From positions 682,001 through 746,000 of the forward strand of contig NZ_JBANDL010000002.1 in assembly GCF_037027445.1 (NCBI RefSeq): a stretch of DNA of 64,000 bases. Reading direction: 5' to 3'. A model generated the notes under the pieces. It saw only the letters and a list, made by a program, of their open reading frames with translations. It had not been told where the DNA came from and ran no database searches. Origin of the DNA: Lysobacter firmicutimachus (GTDB lineage Bacteria; Pseudomonadota; Gammaproteobacteria; Xanthomonadales; Xanthomonadaceae). Below are positions 7,325-20,618 of the stretch, piece after piece; the first letter of the stretch is position 1, and each line of letters opens with the position of its first letter. The position numbers and the translations under genes are program-made.

Positions 7325-8341
7325 TCAGTCTCCGCCGTGGCGATGGCGCTGCAGTTGCGCGACCACGCTCAGCGCGATCGCCTCCGGTCCGTGGCCGCCC
7401 AGCGGCAGGCCGATCGGCGCATGCAGGCGCGGGCTCAGCGAATCGCGCGCCGAAGCCGGCAGCACCCGGAACAGGTCGTCGCGGCGCGCGAGCGGGCCGA
7501 GCAGGCCGACGAAACCGATCGCCTGTCCGCTCGGGCTGCCGCCAAGTTGCTCCAGCGCTTCGCGATCGAGTTCGAAATGATGGTGCATGACCACCGCCGC
7601 GTCGTGCGGCCGGGCCAGCGCCAGGGCCTGCGCCGGACCGCGTTCGACCGCGTGGTCGGCCAGGGCGGCCAGGCCCGTCCAGCGCGGCCGGCGTTCGACC
7701 AGGGTGGTCATCCAGCCCAGGGTGCGCAGCAGCGGCAGCAGGGCCGGCGTTTCCGGCCCGGCGCCGAGCACCAGCACCGACGGCGGCGCGGCGACCTCGA
7801 GCGACCAGGCCGCGGTCGCGGCGCCCGGCCACGGTGGCGTGTTGACCGGCAGGGTCCAGCGCAGGCGTTCGTCGCCGACTGCGGCGCGCAGCGCGCCGTC
7901 GCCGCGGATCTCCAGGCGCAGGTCGCCGTGACCGCGACGCCATTCGTCGACCAGCACCGGCCAGTCGCGCAGCGCCGCCAGCGGCAGCAGGGCCAAACGC
8001 AGTCGGCCGCGGCAGCCGACCGCGGAGCCGGCGAACAGATCCTCGTCGTGGCGGGTGTCGATTTCCAGCCAATCGATGCCCTGGCTGTGCGCGACCTCCT
8101 GCGCGCGCAGCTCGATCTCCGGTTCGATGCAGCCGCCGCTGAGCCAGCCGACCTGGCCGCCGCGGGCGCCGAACAAGGCCATCGCCGCCGGCCGTACATA
8201 GGTCGAGCCCTGGGTTTCCAGCACCACCGCGAGCGCTGCGGGATCGCCGCGCGCGGCCGCGGCAGCGCTGGCTTCGAGCACCGCGCGCGCGCCACCGGGC
8301 GCGCTGCGCTGCGGGATGGTCGGGTCCGGCGAATCGGCCAT
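7325..8341 (-). CDS. xdhC: XdhC/CoxI family molybdenum cofactor insertion protein
   Basis: This 338-aa protein has an N-terminal XdhC/CoxI domain ([27 protein letters not shown], then [12 protein letters not shown]). A Rossmann-like C-terminal XdhC domain begins near residue 195 ([23 protein letters not shown]). It ends with the family motif [28 protein letters not shown]. XdhC binds sulfurated molybdenum cofactor and loads it into xanthine-dehydrogenase-type enzymes. It is co-transcribed with mocA and divergent from the 2Fe-2S/molybdopterin subunits at 8666, its likely client. Confidence 0.92.
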   Translation of the reverse strand: MADSPDPTIPQRSAPGGARAVLEASAAAAARGDPAALAVVLETQGSTYVRPAAMALFGARGGQVGWLSGGCIEPEIELRAQEVAHSQGIDWLEIDTRHDEDLFAGSAVGCRGRLRLALLPLAALRDWPVLVDEWRRGHGDLRLEIRGDGALRAAVGDERLRWTLPVNTPPWPGAATAAWSLEVAAPPSVLVLGAGPETPALLPLLRTLGWMTTLVERRPRWTGLAALADHAVERGPAQALALARPHDAAVVMHHHFELDREALEQLGGSPSGQAIGFVGLLGPLARRDDLFRVLPASARDSLSPRLHAPIGLPLGGHGPEAIALSVVAQLQRHRHGGD

Positions 8342-8665
8342 GCGGGGCTCGCGCAGGCGAAGTTGGCCGAGTCTAGAACGATCTGTGCGCCGGCCGCACG
8401 CGGCGCGGCGATGCTGCGCCGCGGCAGGCAGTTTTGGGCAAGCGCCGCCCGCGCGCGCGAGGCCTGCGCCCAAGCGCGTTCGGCCGCGCCGCCGTCGGCC
8501 GCGCACGGCCTGCGCGGCGTTCGCACGCGCAGAATCCGGCAAGCGCCCGCGCGACGCCGGTGCGCCGGCGCATCGTCCTTTGGTCGCAGGACGCGCGCGC
8601 CGATATGGCGGCTGCGATGTTTGCGGAGTAGGCTCGGGCGACCCCAGCCGCCGCGAGGGATTCCG
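8342..8665. other. Divergent intergenic region between xdhC and the molybdohydroxylase genes
   Basis: These 324 bp hold no convincing gene. TAGGCT at 8630-8635 is a possible -10 for the plus-strand operon. Otherwise the stretch is very GC-rich and I see no clear operator. Confidence 0.4.
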
Positions 8666-9121
8666 ATGAAGCTCAACGTCAACGGCCGCGAGCACGAGAT
8701 CGACGCGCCGCCGGACATGCCCCTGCTGTGGGCGCTGCGCGACCTGATGCACCTCACCGGCACCAAGTTCGGCTGCGGCATCGCCCAGTGCGGCGCCTGC
8801 ACCGTGCACGTCGACGGCGCTCCGCGCCGCGCCTGCGTGACGCCGGTGTCCAGCGTCGAAGGCAAGACCATCGTCACCATCGAGGGACTGTCGCCCGACG
8901 GCAGCCACCCGGTGCAACGCGCCTGGGCCGAGGTCGACGTGGTCCAGTGCGGCTATTGCCAGTCCGGCCAGATCATGTCCGCCGCGGCCTTGCTGGCGAA
9001 GATTCCCGCGCCCAGCGATGCCGACATCGATCAGGCGCTGTCCGGCAACCTGTGCCGTTGCGGCACCTACCCGCGCATCCGCGCGGCGGTGAAGCGTGCG
9101 GCCGAGATCGGCAAGGCCTGA
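8666..9121 (+). CDS. (2Fe-2S)-binding subunit of an isoquinoline-1-oxidoreductase-like molybdohydroxylase
   Basis: This is 151 aa. The N-terminal plant-type ferredoxin domain has ligands Cys37, Cys42, Cys45 and Cys57 ([16 protein letters not shown]...AC). The C-terminal helical domain carries the second cluster: Cys95, Cys98, Cys130 and Cys132 (QCGYCQSG and LCRCGTY). This is the usual small subunit of two-subunit IorAB-type enzymes, which lack the FAD subunit and pass electrons to cytochromes. The ATG is preceded by GAGGGA. The large subunit follows 111 bp downstream. Confidence 0.93.
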   Translation: MKLNVNGREHEIDAPPDMPLLWALRDLMHLTGTKFGCGIAQCGACTVHVDGAPRRACVTPVSSVEGKTIVTIEGLSPDGSHPVQRAWAEVDVVQCGYCQSGQIMSAAALLAKIPAPSDADIDQALSGNLCRCGTYPRIRAAVKRAAEIGKA

Positions 9122-9232
9122 CGCACAGCCCATTCCGCCGTCCCGCAGCAAGCAGCCATTACGCAGCCGATCCGCCGGCCGCTGCGCCGCAGCGATGCCG
9201 CCAGGCCGATCCGCCACGTTCAGGAGGTCGAT

Positions 9233-11413
9233 GTGAGCACCGTTCCCGCGCCGTCGCGGCGCCAATTCCTCAAGGCCGGCGCGCTGATCGGCGGCGGCCT
9301 GGTGGTCGGTTTCGTGGTGCCCGGCGCGCGCCGATTCGCTGATGCCGCGCCGGCGCAGGCCGCGGCGGTGTCGGGCGGTTTCGCGCCCAACGCATTCCTG
9401 CGCGTCGGCGAGGACGACACCGTCACCGTGCTGCTGTCGCATTCGGAGATGGGCCAGGGCATCTGGACCGGGCTGGCGATGTTGATCGCCGAAGAACTCG
9501 ACGCCGATTGGTCCAAGATCCGGGTCGAGCACGCGCCGGCGGCGCAGGCCTATGCGCATACCGCGTTCGGCATGCAGATGACCGGCGGCTCGACCAGCAC
9601 CTGGTCGGAGTTCGACCGCTACCGCCAGGCCGGCGCCACCGCGCGCGCGCTGCTGGTCGCGGCCGCAGCGCAGCGTTTCGGCGTGCCGGTCGAGCAGGTG
9701 CGCACCGAGAACGGTATCGCCCTCGCCGGCGAGCGCCGCGTGCGCTACGGCGAACTCGCCGCCGACGCGGCCAAGCGGCCGGCGCCGGCGCAGCCGCCTG
9801 CGCTCAAGGACGCGAAAGACTGGAAGATCATCGGCAAGCCGACCAAGCGCCTGGACGGCCCGGAGAAGATCGATGGCCGGGCCAAGTTCGGCATGGACGT
9901 GCACTTCGACGGCCTGCTGACCGCACTGGTCGCGCGCGCGCCGGTGTTCGGCGGCACGGTCAAATCCTTCGACGCCACCGCGGCCAAGGCGGTGCCGGGC
10001 GTGCGCGACGTGGTCCAGGTGCCCAGCGGCGTGGCGGTGGTCGCCGATCATTATTGGGCGGCCAAGCTCGGCCGCGATGCGCTCCGGATCGATTGGGACC
10101 TCGGTCCGCACGCCGGCCTGGATACCGGCCGGTTGCGCGAACAGTTCCGCCAGCTCGCCGCCACGCCCGGCGCGGTCGCGGCCCAGGCCGGCGACGTCGA
10201 TGCGGCGCTGGCCAGGGCCGCGCGCACGGTCGAAGCCGAGTACCACGTGCCGTACCTGGCGCATTCGCCGATGGAGCCGTTGAACTGCACGGTCAAGATC
10301 GCCGACGGCCAGTGCGAGATCTGGACCGGCACCCAATTCCAGACCCTGGACCAACAGGTCGCGGCCAAGATCGCCGGACTCAAGCCCGAGCAGGTCAAGA
10401 TCCACACCCTGTTCCTGGGCGGTGGCTTCGGCCGGCGCGCGACGCCGACCTCGGACTTCGTCGCCGAAGCGGTGCAGGTGGCCAAGGCCGCGGGCAAGCC
10501 GGTCAAGACGGTGTGGTCGCGCGAAGACGATGTGCGCGGCGGCTACTACCGGCCGATGTACCTGCAGCAGGCCAAGATCGGCCTGGACGGGCAGGGCCGC
10601 CCGATGGCCTGGAAGCACGTCCTGGTCGGCCAGTCGATCGCCGCCGGGTCGCCGTTCGAAGCGGTGATGGTCAAGAACGGGGTCGATGCGACCTCGGTCG
10701 AGGGCGTGGCCGATTCGCCCTATCTCAAGGCCATCGCCGATCATCGCGTCGACCTGCATTCGCCGACGACCGGCATCCCGGTGCTGTGGTGGCGTTCGGT
10801 CGGCCACAGCTACAACGGCTTCATCATGGAAAGCCTGATCGACGAACTGGCGCATGCGGCGGGCCAGGATCCGGTCGCGTACCGGCGCAGCCTGCTGAAG
10901 GATCATCCGCGCCATCTCGCCGCGCTGAACCTGGCCGCCGAAAAAGCCGGCTGGGGCGGCAAGCCGGCCGAGGGCCGCGCGCGCGGCGTGGCCGTGCACG
11001 AATCCTTCGGCAGCTACATCGCCCAGGTCGCCGAGGTTTCGCTGCAGGACGCGCCCGGCGGCGGCCAGACGATCCGCGTGCACCGCTTCGTCTGCGCGAT
11101 CGATTGCGGGCTGGCGGTCAATCCCGACGGGGTCCGGGCGCAGATGGAATCGGGCATCAACTTCGGCCTCGGCGCGGCGCTGTACAGCGCGCTGAGCTTC
11201 AAGGACGGGCGGGTGCAGGAGTCGAACTTCCACGACTACCGCGTGCTGCGCCTGGACGAGTCGCCGCAGATCGAGGTGCACATCGTGCCCAGCAGCGAAA
11301 AGATGGGCGGCGCCGGCGAACCCGGCACCGCGCCGGTGGCGGCGGCGGTGGCCAATGCCGTGTTCGCCCTGACCCAAAAGCGGCTGCGCGAGCTGCCGCT
11401 GCGCCTGGCCTGA
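9233..11413 (+). CDS. Molybdopterin-binding large subunit, xanthine dehydrogenase/IorB family, Tat-exported
   Basis: The 726-aa protein begins at GTG 9233 with CAGGAGG just upstream; the ATG at 9231 is out of frame and stops at once. The N-terminus SRRQFLKAGALIGGG is a twin-arginine signal, so the mature enzyme works in the periplasm. Family landmarks are SEMGQGIWTGLAMLIAEEL, MQMTGGSTST, a Gly-rich GGGFGRRA segment and GGAGEPGTAPVAAAVANA near the end, where GEPG includes the expected catalytic Glu. It oxidises aldehydes or N-heterocycles; the substrate is not predictable. The small subunit has no signal and probably rides out with it. Confidence 0.93.
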   Translation: MSTVPAPSRRQFLKAGALIGGGLVVGFVVPGARRFADAAPAQAAAVSGGFAPNAFLRVGEDDTVTVLLSHSEMGQGIWTGLAMLIAEELDADWSKIRVEHAPAAQAYAHTAFGMQMTGGSTSTWSEFDRYRQAGATARALLVAAAAQRFGVPVEQVRTENGIALAGERRVRYGELAADAAKRPAPAQPPALKDAKDWKIIGKPTKRLDGPEKIDGRAKFGMDVHFDGLLTALVARAPVFGGTVKSFDATAAKAVPGVRDVVQVPSGVAVVADHYWAAKLGRDALRIDWDLGPHAGLDTGRLREQFRQLAATPGAVAAQAGDVDAALARAARTVEAEYHVPYLAHSPMEPLNCTVKIADGQCEIWTGTQFQTLDQQVAAKIAGLKPEQVKIHTLFLGGGFGRRATPTSDFVAEAVQVAKAAGKPVKTVWSREDDVRGGYYRPMYLQQAKIGLDGQGRPMAWKHVLVGQSIAAGSPFEAVMVKNGVDATSVEGVADSPYLKAIADHRVDLHSPTTGIPVLWWRSVGHSYNGFIMESLIDELAHAAGQDPVAYRRSLLKDHPRHLAALNLAAEKAGWGGKPAEGRARGVAVHESFGSYIAQVAEVSLQDAPGGGQTIRVHRFVCAIDCGLAVNPDGVRAQMESGINFGLGAALYSALSFKDGRVQESNFHDYRVLRLDESPQIEVHIVPSSEKMGGAGEPGTAPVAAAVANAVFALTQKRLRELPLRLA

Positions 11414-11426
11414 GGGAGACCGACGC

Positions 11427-11999
11427 ATGCGTACCCTAGCGATCGCCGCGACCGCCGCCTTGGCGCTGAGCGCCTGCGGCCAGAAGATTTCGCCGGAACA
11501 GCGCACCCAGGCGGTGGCCGCGTTCGCCACTGTGCAAAAGGTGTTCCAGCATCCGCGTTGCCAGAACTGCCACATCCCCGGCGACCAGCCTTTGCAGTTC
11601 GACGCCGGCCTGCCGCATGCGATGGGCGTGGTGCGCGGGCCGGAGGGCAAGGGCGCGGCCGGCCTGCCGTGTTCGACCTGCCACGGCGAAGCCAATCTGC
11701 CGGCCAGCTACGGTCCGAACGCGCCGCCGGGCGCGCCGCATTGGCAGCTGCCGCCACCGGACCACAAGATGGCCTGGATCGGTCTGCCGGCGCCGGAGCT
11801 GTGCGCGATGATCCAGGACAAGAAGCAAAACGGCGGCCGCGACTTCGCCGCGCTGGTCAAGCACGTCAGCGAAGACAAGCTGGTGTTGTGGGGCTGGGCG
11901 CCCGGCGGCGATCGCGCGCCGGTGCCGGTGCCGCATCCGGAGTTCGTCGCCGCGTTCAAGACCTGGGCCGATGCGGGCGGTCCCTGCCCGGAGAGCTGA
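11427..11999 (+). CDS. Diheme c-type cytochrome lipoprotein
   Basis: This 190-aa lipoprotein has signal MRTLAIAATAALALSAC with the acylated Cys17. Two heme-binding CXXCH motifs follow: CQNCH at 45-49 and CSTCH at 82-86. It begins 14 bp after the molybdopterin subunit and is surely co-transcribed with it. The likely role is to take electrons from the periplasmic molybdohydroxylase and pass them to the respiratory chain, a job done by multi-heme cytochromes in other IorAB-type systems. That role is inferred from gene order. Confidence 0.88.
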   Translation: MRTLAIAATAALALSACGQKISPEQRTQAVAAFATVQKVFQHPRCQNCHIPGDQPLQFDAGLPHAMGVVRGPEGKGAAGLPCSTCHGEANLPASYGPNAPPGAPHWQLPPPDHKMAWIGLPAPELCAMIQDKKQNGGRDFAALVKHVSEDKLVLWGWAPGGDRAPVPVPHPEFVAAFKTWADAGGPCPES

Positions 12000-12170
12000 G
12001 TACCGCCGCGTCGCAACCAACCGCAGCGATGTACGCAAGCGTTGCGGCCGCAGCCCGGACGATCGGCTCTTTGGGGCTTGGGGCCGCCCGGCTTCGGCAG
12101 ACGGCGTGGTATCGCATCGCTTCGGTTGGTCGCGGCTTGCGCGCTCCTGCCGCTGGGGCACGACGCTTGC

Positions 12171-13058
12171 TCAGGCATGCGCGCTGTCGCAGCGTTCGTG
12201 CTCGATCTGCAAAGTGTTGTGATCGATGCCGTGGCTTTCGCGCAACCGCGCGTTCGCCGCGCGGCGCAGGGCCTCGATGTCGGTGCCGGCGGCGACGATG
12301 AGATGCGCGCTCAGCGCAGGCGCGTTCGAAGCCAGCGACCAGACGTGCAGCTCGTGCACCTCGAGTACGCCGGCGAGGCCGGCCAGGTCGCGCCGAACCG
12401 CGTCCAGGTCGATGCCGGCCGGTACCCCTTCCATCAGCACGTTGCCGGCTTCGCGCAGCAAGCTCCAGGTGCGCGGCAGCACCCACAGGCCGATCGCCAC
12501 CGCCAGGGCCGGGTCGATCCAGCTCCAACCGGTGAAGCCGATCGCGATCGCCGCGGCGATCACCGCGACCGATCCGAGCATGTCGCTCCACACTTCCAGA
12601 TACGCCCCCTTGAGATTGAGGCTTTCGCCGCTGCCGGCGCGCAACAGCCGCATCGCGATCAGGTTCACGATCAGGCCCAACGCGGCGACCACCCACATGC
12701 CGGTGGTGGCGATCTCGGTCGGCTGGCGGAAGCGGCCGACCGCTTCCCACAAAATGTAGCCGGCGACGGCGAACAGCAGCAGGCCGTTGACCATCGCGCC
12801 CATCGCCTCCATGCGTGCGTAGCCGTAGCTGCGCTTGGCGTCGGGCGGGCGGCGCGCTAGCCGTACCGCGACCAGGGCGATGCTCAGGGCCAGGGTATCG
12901 GTGCCCATGTGCGCGGCGTCCGACAACAAGGCCAGGCTGCCGGTGAGGAAGGCGCCGACGACTTCGGCGATCAGGAAGCCGCCGGTCAGGCCCAGCGCCC
13001 ACCACAGCGGGCGTTCGTGGCGGATCGTGCCGTTGCCGTGTTCGTGTCCGTTGCCCAT
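12171..13058 (-). CDS. Cation diffusion facilitator (CDF) family divalent metal exporter
   Basis: This 295-aa inner-membrane protein has about six transmembrane helices. It shows the CDF metal-site pattern SDAAHMGTDTLAL and the second site WSDMLGSVAVIAAAIAI, where the expected second-site residues read as Asp. A short His-rich N-terminus (MGNGHEHGNG) and a cytoplasmic C-terminal domain (VHELHVWSLASNAPALSAHLIV) are typical of zinc/cadmium/cobalt exporters such as ZitB/CzcD. It lies 131 bp downstream of czcA in the same direction, so it belongs to the metal-efflux locus. Confidence 0.93.
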   Translation of the reverse strand: MGNGHEHGNGTIRHERPLWWALGLTGGFLIAEVVGAFLTGSLALLSDAAHMGTDTLALSIALVAVRLARRPPDAKRSYGYARMEAMGAMVNGLLLFAVAGYILWEAVGRFRQPTEIATTGMWVVAALGLIVNLIAMRLLRAGSGESLNLKGAYLEVWSDMLGSVAVIAAAIAIGFTGWSWIDPALAVAIGLWVLPRTWSLLREAGNVLMEGVPAGIDLDAVRRDLAGLAGVLEVHELHVWSLASNAPALSAHLIVAAGTDIEALRRAANARLRESHGIDHNTLQIEHERCDSAHA

Positions 13059-13150
13059 GTCGATGCTCCGCGGGTCGATGGTGCGAACGCCGGGCCGTCG
13101 CGACGGCGGCCGCCCATTGAAGCCGGCCGCGCGTGAGCGGCCGGCGAGGA

Positions 13151-13179
13151 CGCGGATCGCGCGATCGCCGCGATCCGCG
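13151..13179 (-). repeat. Intercistronic hairpin between czcA and the CDF gene
   Basis: CGCGGATCGC (13151-13160) pairs perfectly with GCGATCCGCG (13170-13179) across a 9-nt loop. There is no T-run, so it is more likely an mRNA-stabilising or partial attenuator structure than a full terminator. Confidence 0.4.
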
Positions 13180-13189
13180 CTGTTGCGGT

Positions 13190-17434
<4,245 letters not shown>

Positions 17435-17438
<4 letters not shown>

Positions 17439-18766
17439 CGGGCGGCTCCTGCGGGGTCGGAGGAAGAGGCGGCGAGGAAGCCCTCGCCGGTCAGGCGCTG
17501 GATTTCGATCAGCGCCAGTTGCGCGGCGACCGCCGCATCCAGGCGCTGTCTGCGCACCGCCACGCTTTCGGCCTGCAACAGGGCCAGTTCCAGATAGCCG
17601 ATCGCGCCGGCGCGGTAGGCGTACTCGGCGGCGGCTTCGGCCCGGGTCAGGCGCGGCAACACTTCCTCCTCCAGGCGCGCGACTTCCAGCGCGCCGAGCC
17701 GGTAGCGGCCGTGCGCTTCGACCAGGGTCGAGTACAGCGACAGGCCTTTGGCCTCGCGTTCGGTTTCCAACAGGGCCAGCTCGGCCTGGGCGCCGCGGAT
17801 GCCCGGCTCGGCGCGGCTGCGCGCGCCCAGCGGCAGCGACACGCTGCCGATCAGGCCGAAGTCGCTGCCGTCCTGCAGCCGGCGCACGCCGACCTGCCAG
17901 GACAGGTCGGGCACGGCCTCGCTGCGGGCCAGGCGCAGGCGCGCTTCGGCGATGCGGGTCTGGTCGGCGAAACGGGCCAGCTCTGGGGTGCGGTCGAGCA
18001 GGCCGGCCAGCGCGGTGGCGTCCTGGATCGCCGGCAAGGCGTACAGGTCGCCGGCCGCCGCGGCGAAGCCGGGGTCGCGCTCGCCCCACAGCGCGGCCAG
18101 ATGCTGGCGCGCGCTGAGCAGGCTTTGTTCGCTGCGGCGGCGATCCAGCTCGGCCCGGGCCAGCGCGGCCTGTGCGGTCAGCAGGCCCGATTCGGGCGAG
18201 GCGCCGGCCTGCAGGCGCTGGCGCGCGGCGGCGACGCTGCGCTGGCGTTGGCCGATGTCGAACCCGGCCAGCTCGATGCCACGCTGCGCGGCGACGATGG
18301 CCAGGTAACGCCGTGCGGCTTCGGCCAACAAATCCAGGCGCCGGCTTTCGCGTTCCACCGCGAGCGCGTCGATGCGGCTTTGCGCCAGGGTGCGACGGGC
18401 GTCGAGTTTGCCGCCGCGTTCGAACACCGAGGCCAGGCTGAGCGTGACCTCGGCGGCCTTGACCCCGGCGACGGCGCCGCTGCCGAGGACATTGTCGACG
18501 CCGACGCCGAGCATCCACGGCGGCGCTTGCGCGGCCTGGTCGCGTTCGGCCTGCAGCACGGCGCGCTGGCCGCCGAACAGGCGCAGGTCCGGGTGGGCCT
18601 CGCCGATGCGGGCGAGGGCGTCGTCGAGGGTGAACACCGAGCCGGCGCGCGCGGCGGCCGCAACGGCGGGGGTGGGGGCCGCGGGCGCGGCAGGGCGCGG
18701 CTGCGCCGGTGCCGGCAGGCACAGCGCAGCCGTCAGGACGGCCAAGGCCGCCGGACGTAACCACAT
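17435..18766 (-). CDS. czcC: CzcC-type TolC-family outer-membrane efflux channel
   Basis: This is a 443-aa TolC-family protein. I start it at ATG 18766, which gives a clean signal peptide (MWLRPAALAVLTAALCLPAPAQ) with GGAG-like sequence upstream; a longer frame to 18829 adds only a polar leader. Two repeats of long alpha-hairpins are visible: ARIGEAHPDLRLFGGQRAVLQAERDQA and the segment beginning ELARFADQTRIAEARL. Helices end with GAIGYLELALLQAESVAVRRQRLDA, the family hallmark. It is the first gene of the czcCBA unit and forms the outer-membrane exit duct. Confidence 0.93.
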
Positions 18767-18869
18767 GGGAGCGATCTCCGAGAATCTCTGGGGGTGCCGC
18801 AGCGGCGGACAGCCGCGCGCGGCCGGCATGGGCCGGGTCGGCCAGTGCCGTGCGGAAGCGAGTTCGGGA

Positions 18870-19235
18870 TCAGGCCCGGATCGGCGGGCGGAACGGGGTC
18901 GCGGTGGGGCGGATCGCGTCGACGCCGGCGCTGGCCGGCAAGGGGGCGGTGCTGCGCTCGACGGACAGGCCGAGCTGGATTCGCGGCAACAGCGCCGCCT
19001 GCATGGCGCAGCAATGGCTCAGGTGCCAGCGGGTATCGCCGCAACCGTCTTCGTCGTGCGGCGCCGCGGGCGCGGCGTCGGCCGGCTGGCCCGGGTGGGC
19101 GCTGGCTACCGCGGCGGCGACCGGTTCGCCGGCCTCGCTGGCGAAGGCCAGCGCCGGCTTGACCAGCATCACCGCGATCAGCACGCCGAACGCGAGGCAG
19201 CGCAGGATAGCGGCGAGGGCGGGGACGGCGGGCAT
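18870..19235 (-). CDS. Small exported Cys/His-containing protein upstream of czcCBA (CzcI-like position)
   Basis: The 121-aa protein has a signal peptide (hydrophobic ILRCLAFGVLIAVMLVKPALA). Its mature part carries a cluster of potential metal ligands, HDEDGCGDTRWHLSHCCAMQ (residues 60-79), followed by a Pro-rich tail. It precedes czcC by 103 bp on the same strand. In Cupriavidus the gene before czcC encodes CzcI, a small periplasmic protein affecting czc expression. The analogy here is one of position and size, not clear homology. No DNA-binding domain is present. Confidence 0.65.
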   Translation of the reverse strand: MPAVPALAAILRCLAFGVLIAVMLVKPALAFASEAGEPVAAAVASAHPGQPADAAPAAPHDEDGCGDTRWHLSHCCAMQAALLPRIQLGLSVERSTAPLPASAGVDAIRPTATPFRPPIRA

Positions 19236-19527
19236 GGAACAGAGGATAGGCGGCGGCCTTGGCGCAATACAATTTCACCGGTGGGGCGACCATACGGCGG
19301 CTGCCGCGGCCCGGTCAGCTTCCGGAGCGCAAGCTGACCGTATGGCCCGATTGAGCATCGCGTCACGTTCCGGCTGGCCGCATAATCCGCGGTTCGCGGC
19401 AGGGAGCTCGGCACCGGAGAACGTCATGCGTTCACCAGGATTGGCAAGGGCGATGCAGTACCGCCGTCACATCCTGGGCCTAGTCTGCGCGCGATTTCTG
19501 CAGTGGGCGGTACAGGGGATTTGTGCA

Positions 19528-20532
19528 GTGAAGCTTGTTGCCACAGCGGCGCGCGTTCGCGCCGCCGGAATGCGCCGCGGCGCCGTATTCGGCGCCGCCT
19601 TGGGCCTGGCCGCCTTGCTGGGCGGATGCGGCTCGGGCGAACGCAACGGGAAGGCGCAGACCGGCGCCGAACTCGACGCGGCCGTGGCCCTGCCGGCGCC
19701 CCTGGTCGAGCTGGATTCCGAAGGCCTGCGCGCGCGCGCCTCGCAGGCGCTGCGCGAGCAGCGCATCCACACCCCGGCCGGCGACAGCGCGGTCGATTAC
19801 TACCTGGCTCTGCGCGATCGCGAGGCCGGTCAGATCGACGTGATCGGCGCGCTCAGCGAATTGCAGCCTTACGTGGTCATCGCCGGCGAACAGGCCCTGC
19901 TGGACGACGATCTGGCCGAGACCCAGCGCCTGCTCGAACTGCTGGCGCGCATGGACCCGCAGGCGCCGGCCTTGCCGCGCCTGCGCGAAGGACTGCGCCG
20001 GGCCGAACTGGCGCGCCGGCAGCAGGATCGCGACGAAACCCAGCGCCTGATCGCCGAACGCGTGCAGACCGCGCCGGCTCGGCGCGACGCTGCGCTGTTG
20101 TCGACCGCCGCGCTCAAGGCCGAGGCCGCCGCCAGCGCCAGCGCCGCCGACGCGGCCGCCCAGCGCGCGAGCGCGATCGCCGCGACCGCGGCGCCGGCCG
20201 TTGCGCCGCCGGCGTCGGCGTCGACTCCGGCCGCGGTGCCGGCGACCGCGCCGCTGGCGGCACGGGTCAGCCGCGCCGCGCCGCGTCTGCTCGCCGACGC
20301 CAGCCCGCGCTATCCGCTCTCGGCGCTCAACCGCAAGATCGAAGGCAGCGTCGAGGTCAGCTTCACCATCCTTCCCGACGGCCGCGTCGGTGCGCCGCGG
20401 CTGGTCTCGGCGCAGCCGGCCGGGGTGTTCGACGAGGCCGCGCTGGCGGCGGTGTCGCGTCTGCGCTTCGAGGCCACCGGCGAGGCGCACAGCGCCCGCC
20501 GCACCCTCAATTTCAAGCTGCCCACGCGCTGA
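19528..20532 (+). CDS. Lipoprotein with C-terminal TonB domain
   Basis: GTG 19528 follows AGGGGA by 9 nt and gives 334 aa. An alternative ATG at 19570 (320 aa) also gives a lipoprotein signal ending ALLGGC. The middle is helical and coiled-coil-like (LAETQRLLELLARM, RRAELARRQQDRDETQRLIAERV), then an Ala-rich low-complexity stretch. Residues 265-334 are a TonB C-terminal domain (SPRYPLSALNRKIEGSVEVSFTILPDGRV). TonB proteins are normally anchored by an inner-membrane helix and energised by ExbBD; a lipid anchor is unusual, and no exbBD is near. Role unknown. Confidence 0.82.
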   Translation: MKLVATAARVRAAGMRRGAVFGAALGLAALLGGCGSGERNGKAQTGAELDAAVALPAPLVELDSEGLRARASQALREQRIHTPAGDSAVDYYLALRDREAGQIDVIGALSELQPYVVIAGEQALLDDDLAETQRLLELLARMDPQAPALPRLREGLRRAELARRQQDRDETQRLIAERVQTAPARRDAALLSTAALKAEAAASASAADAAAQRASAIAATAAPAVAPPASASTPAAVPATAPLAARVSRAAPRLLADASPRYPLSALNRKIEGSVEVSFTILPDGRVGAPRLVSAQPAGVFDEAALAAVSRLRFEATGEAHSARRTLNFKLPTR

Positions 20533-20581
20533 GGCCCGGCGCGGGCGATTGCGACGGCGGACACGCCGCCGGCGCCCGCGC

Positions 20582-20611
20582 TTGGCGCGGCGCGCGCGCA
20601 ACCGCCACAAT
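20582..20611 (+). promoter_or_regulatory. Likely leaderless promoter of the carboxylesterase gene
   Basis: TTGGCG (20582-20587), an 18-bp spacer and CACAAT (20606-20611) end 7 nt before ATG 20619. Transcription would then begin at or within a base of the start codon. This favours ATG 20619 over the in-frame ATG at 20610, which lies inside the -10. Confidence 0.45.
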
Positions 20612-20618
20612 GCGGCCG

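Noticed and set aside
5439..8072. 877-codon minus-strand frame across the repeat block
   Set aside because: It reads through the 124-bp repeats and antisense or out of frame to xdhC/mocA. The repeated peptide CGAVAGREVSSDCGRGSRR is just translated REP DNA.
7325..11695. Very long minus-strand open frame opposite the molybdohydroxylase genes
   Set aside because: Only its 3' part (7325-8341) encodes a recognisable protein, XdhC. The rest is Arg/His/Gly-rich antisense to IorAB-type genes, an artefact of high GC.
20610..20618. Upstream ATG of the carboxylesterase (20610) as start
   Set aside because: It lies inside the likely -10 hexamer CACAAT and adds only three residues; ATG 20619 fits better.
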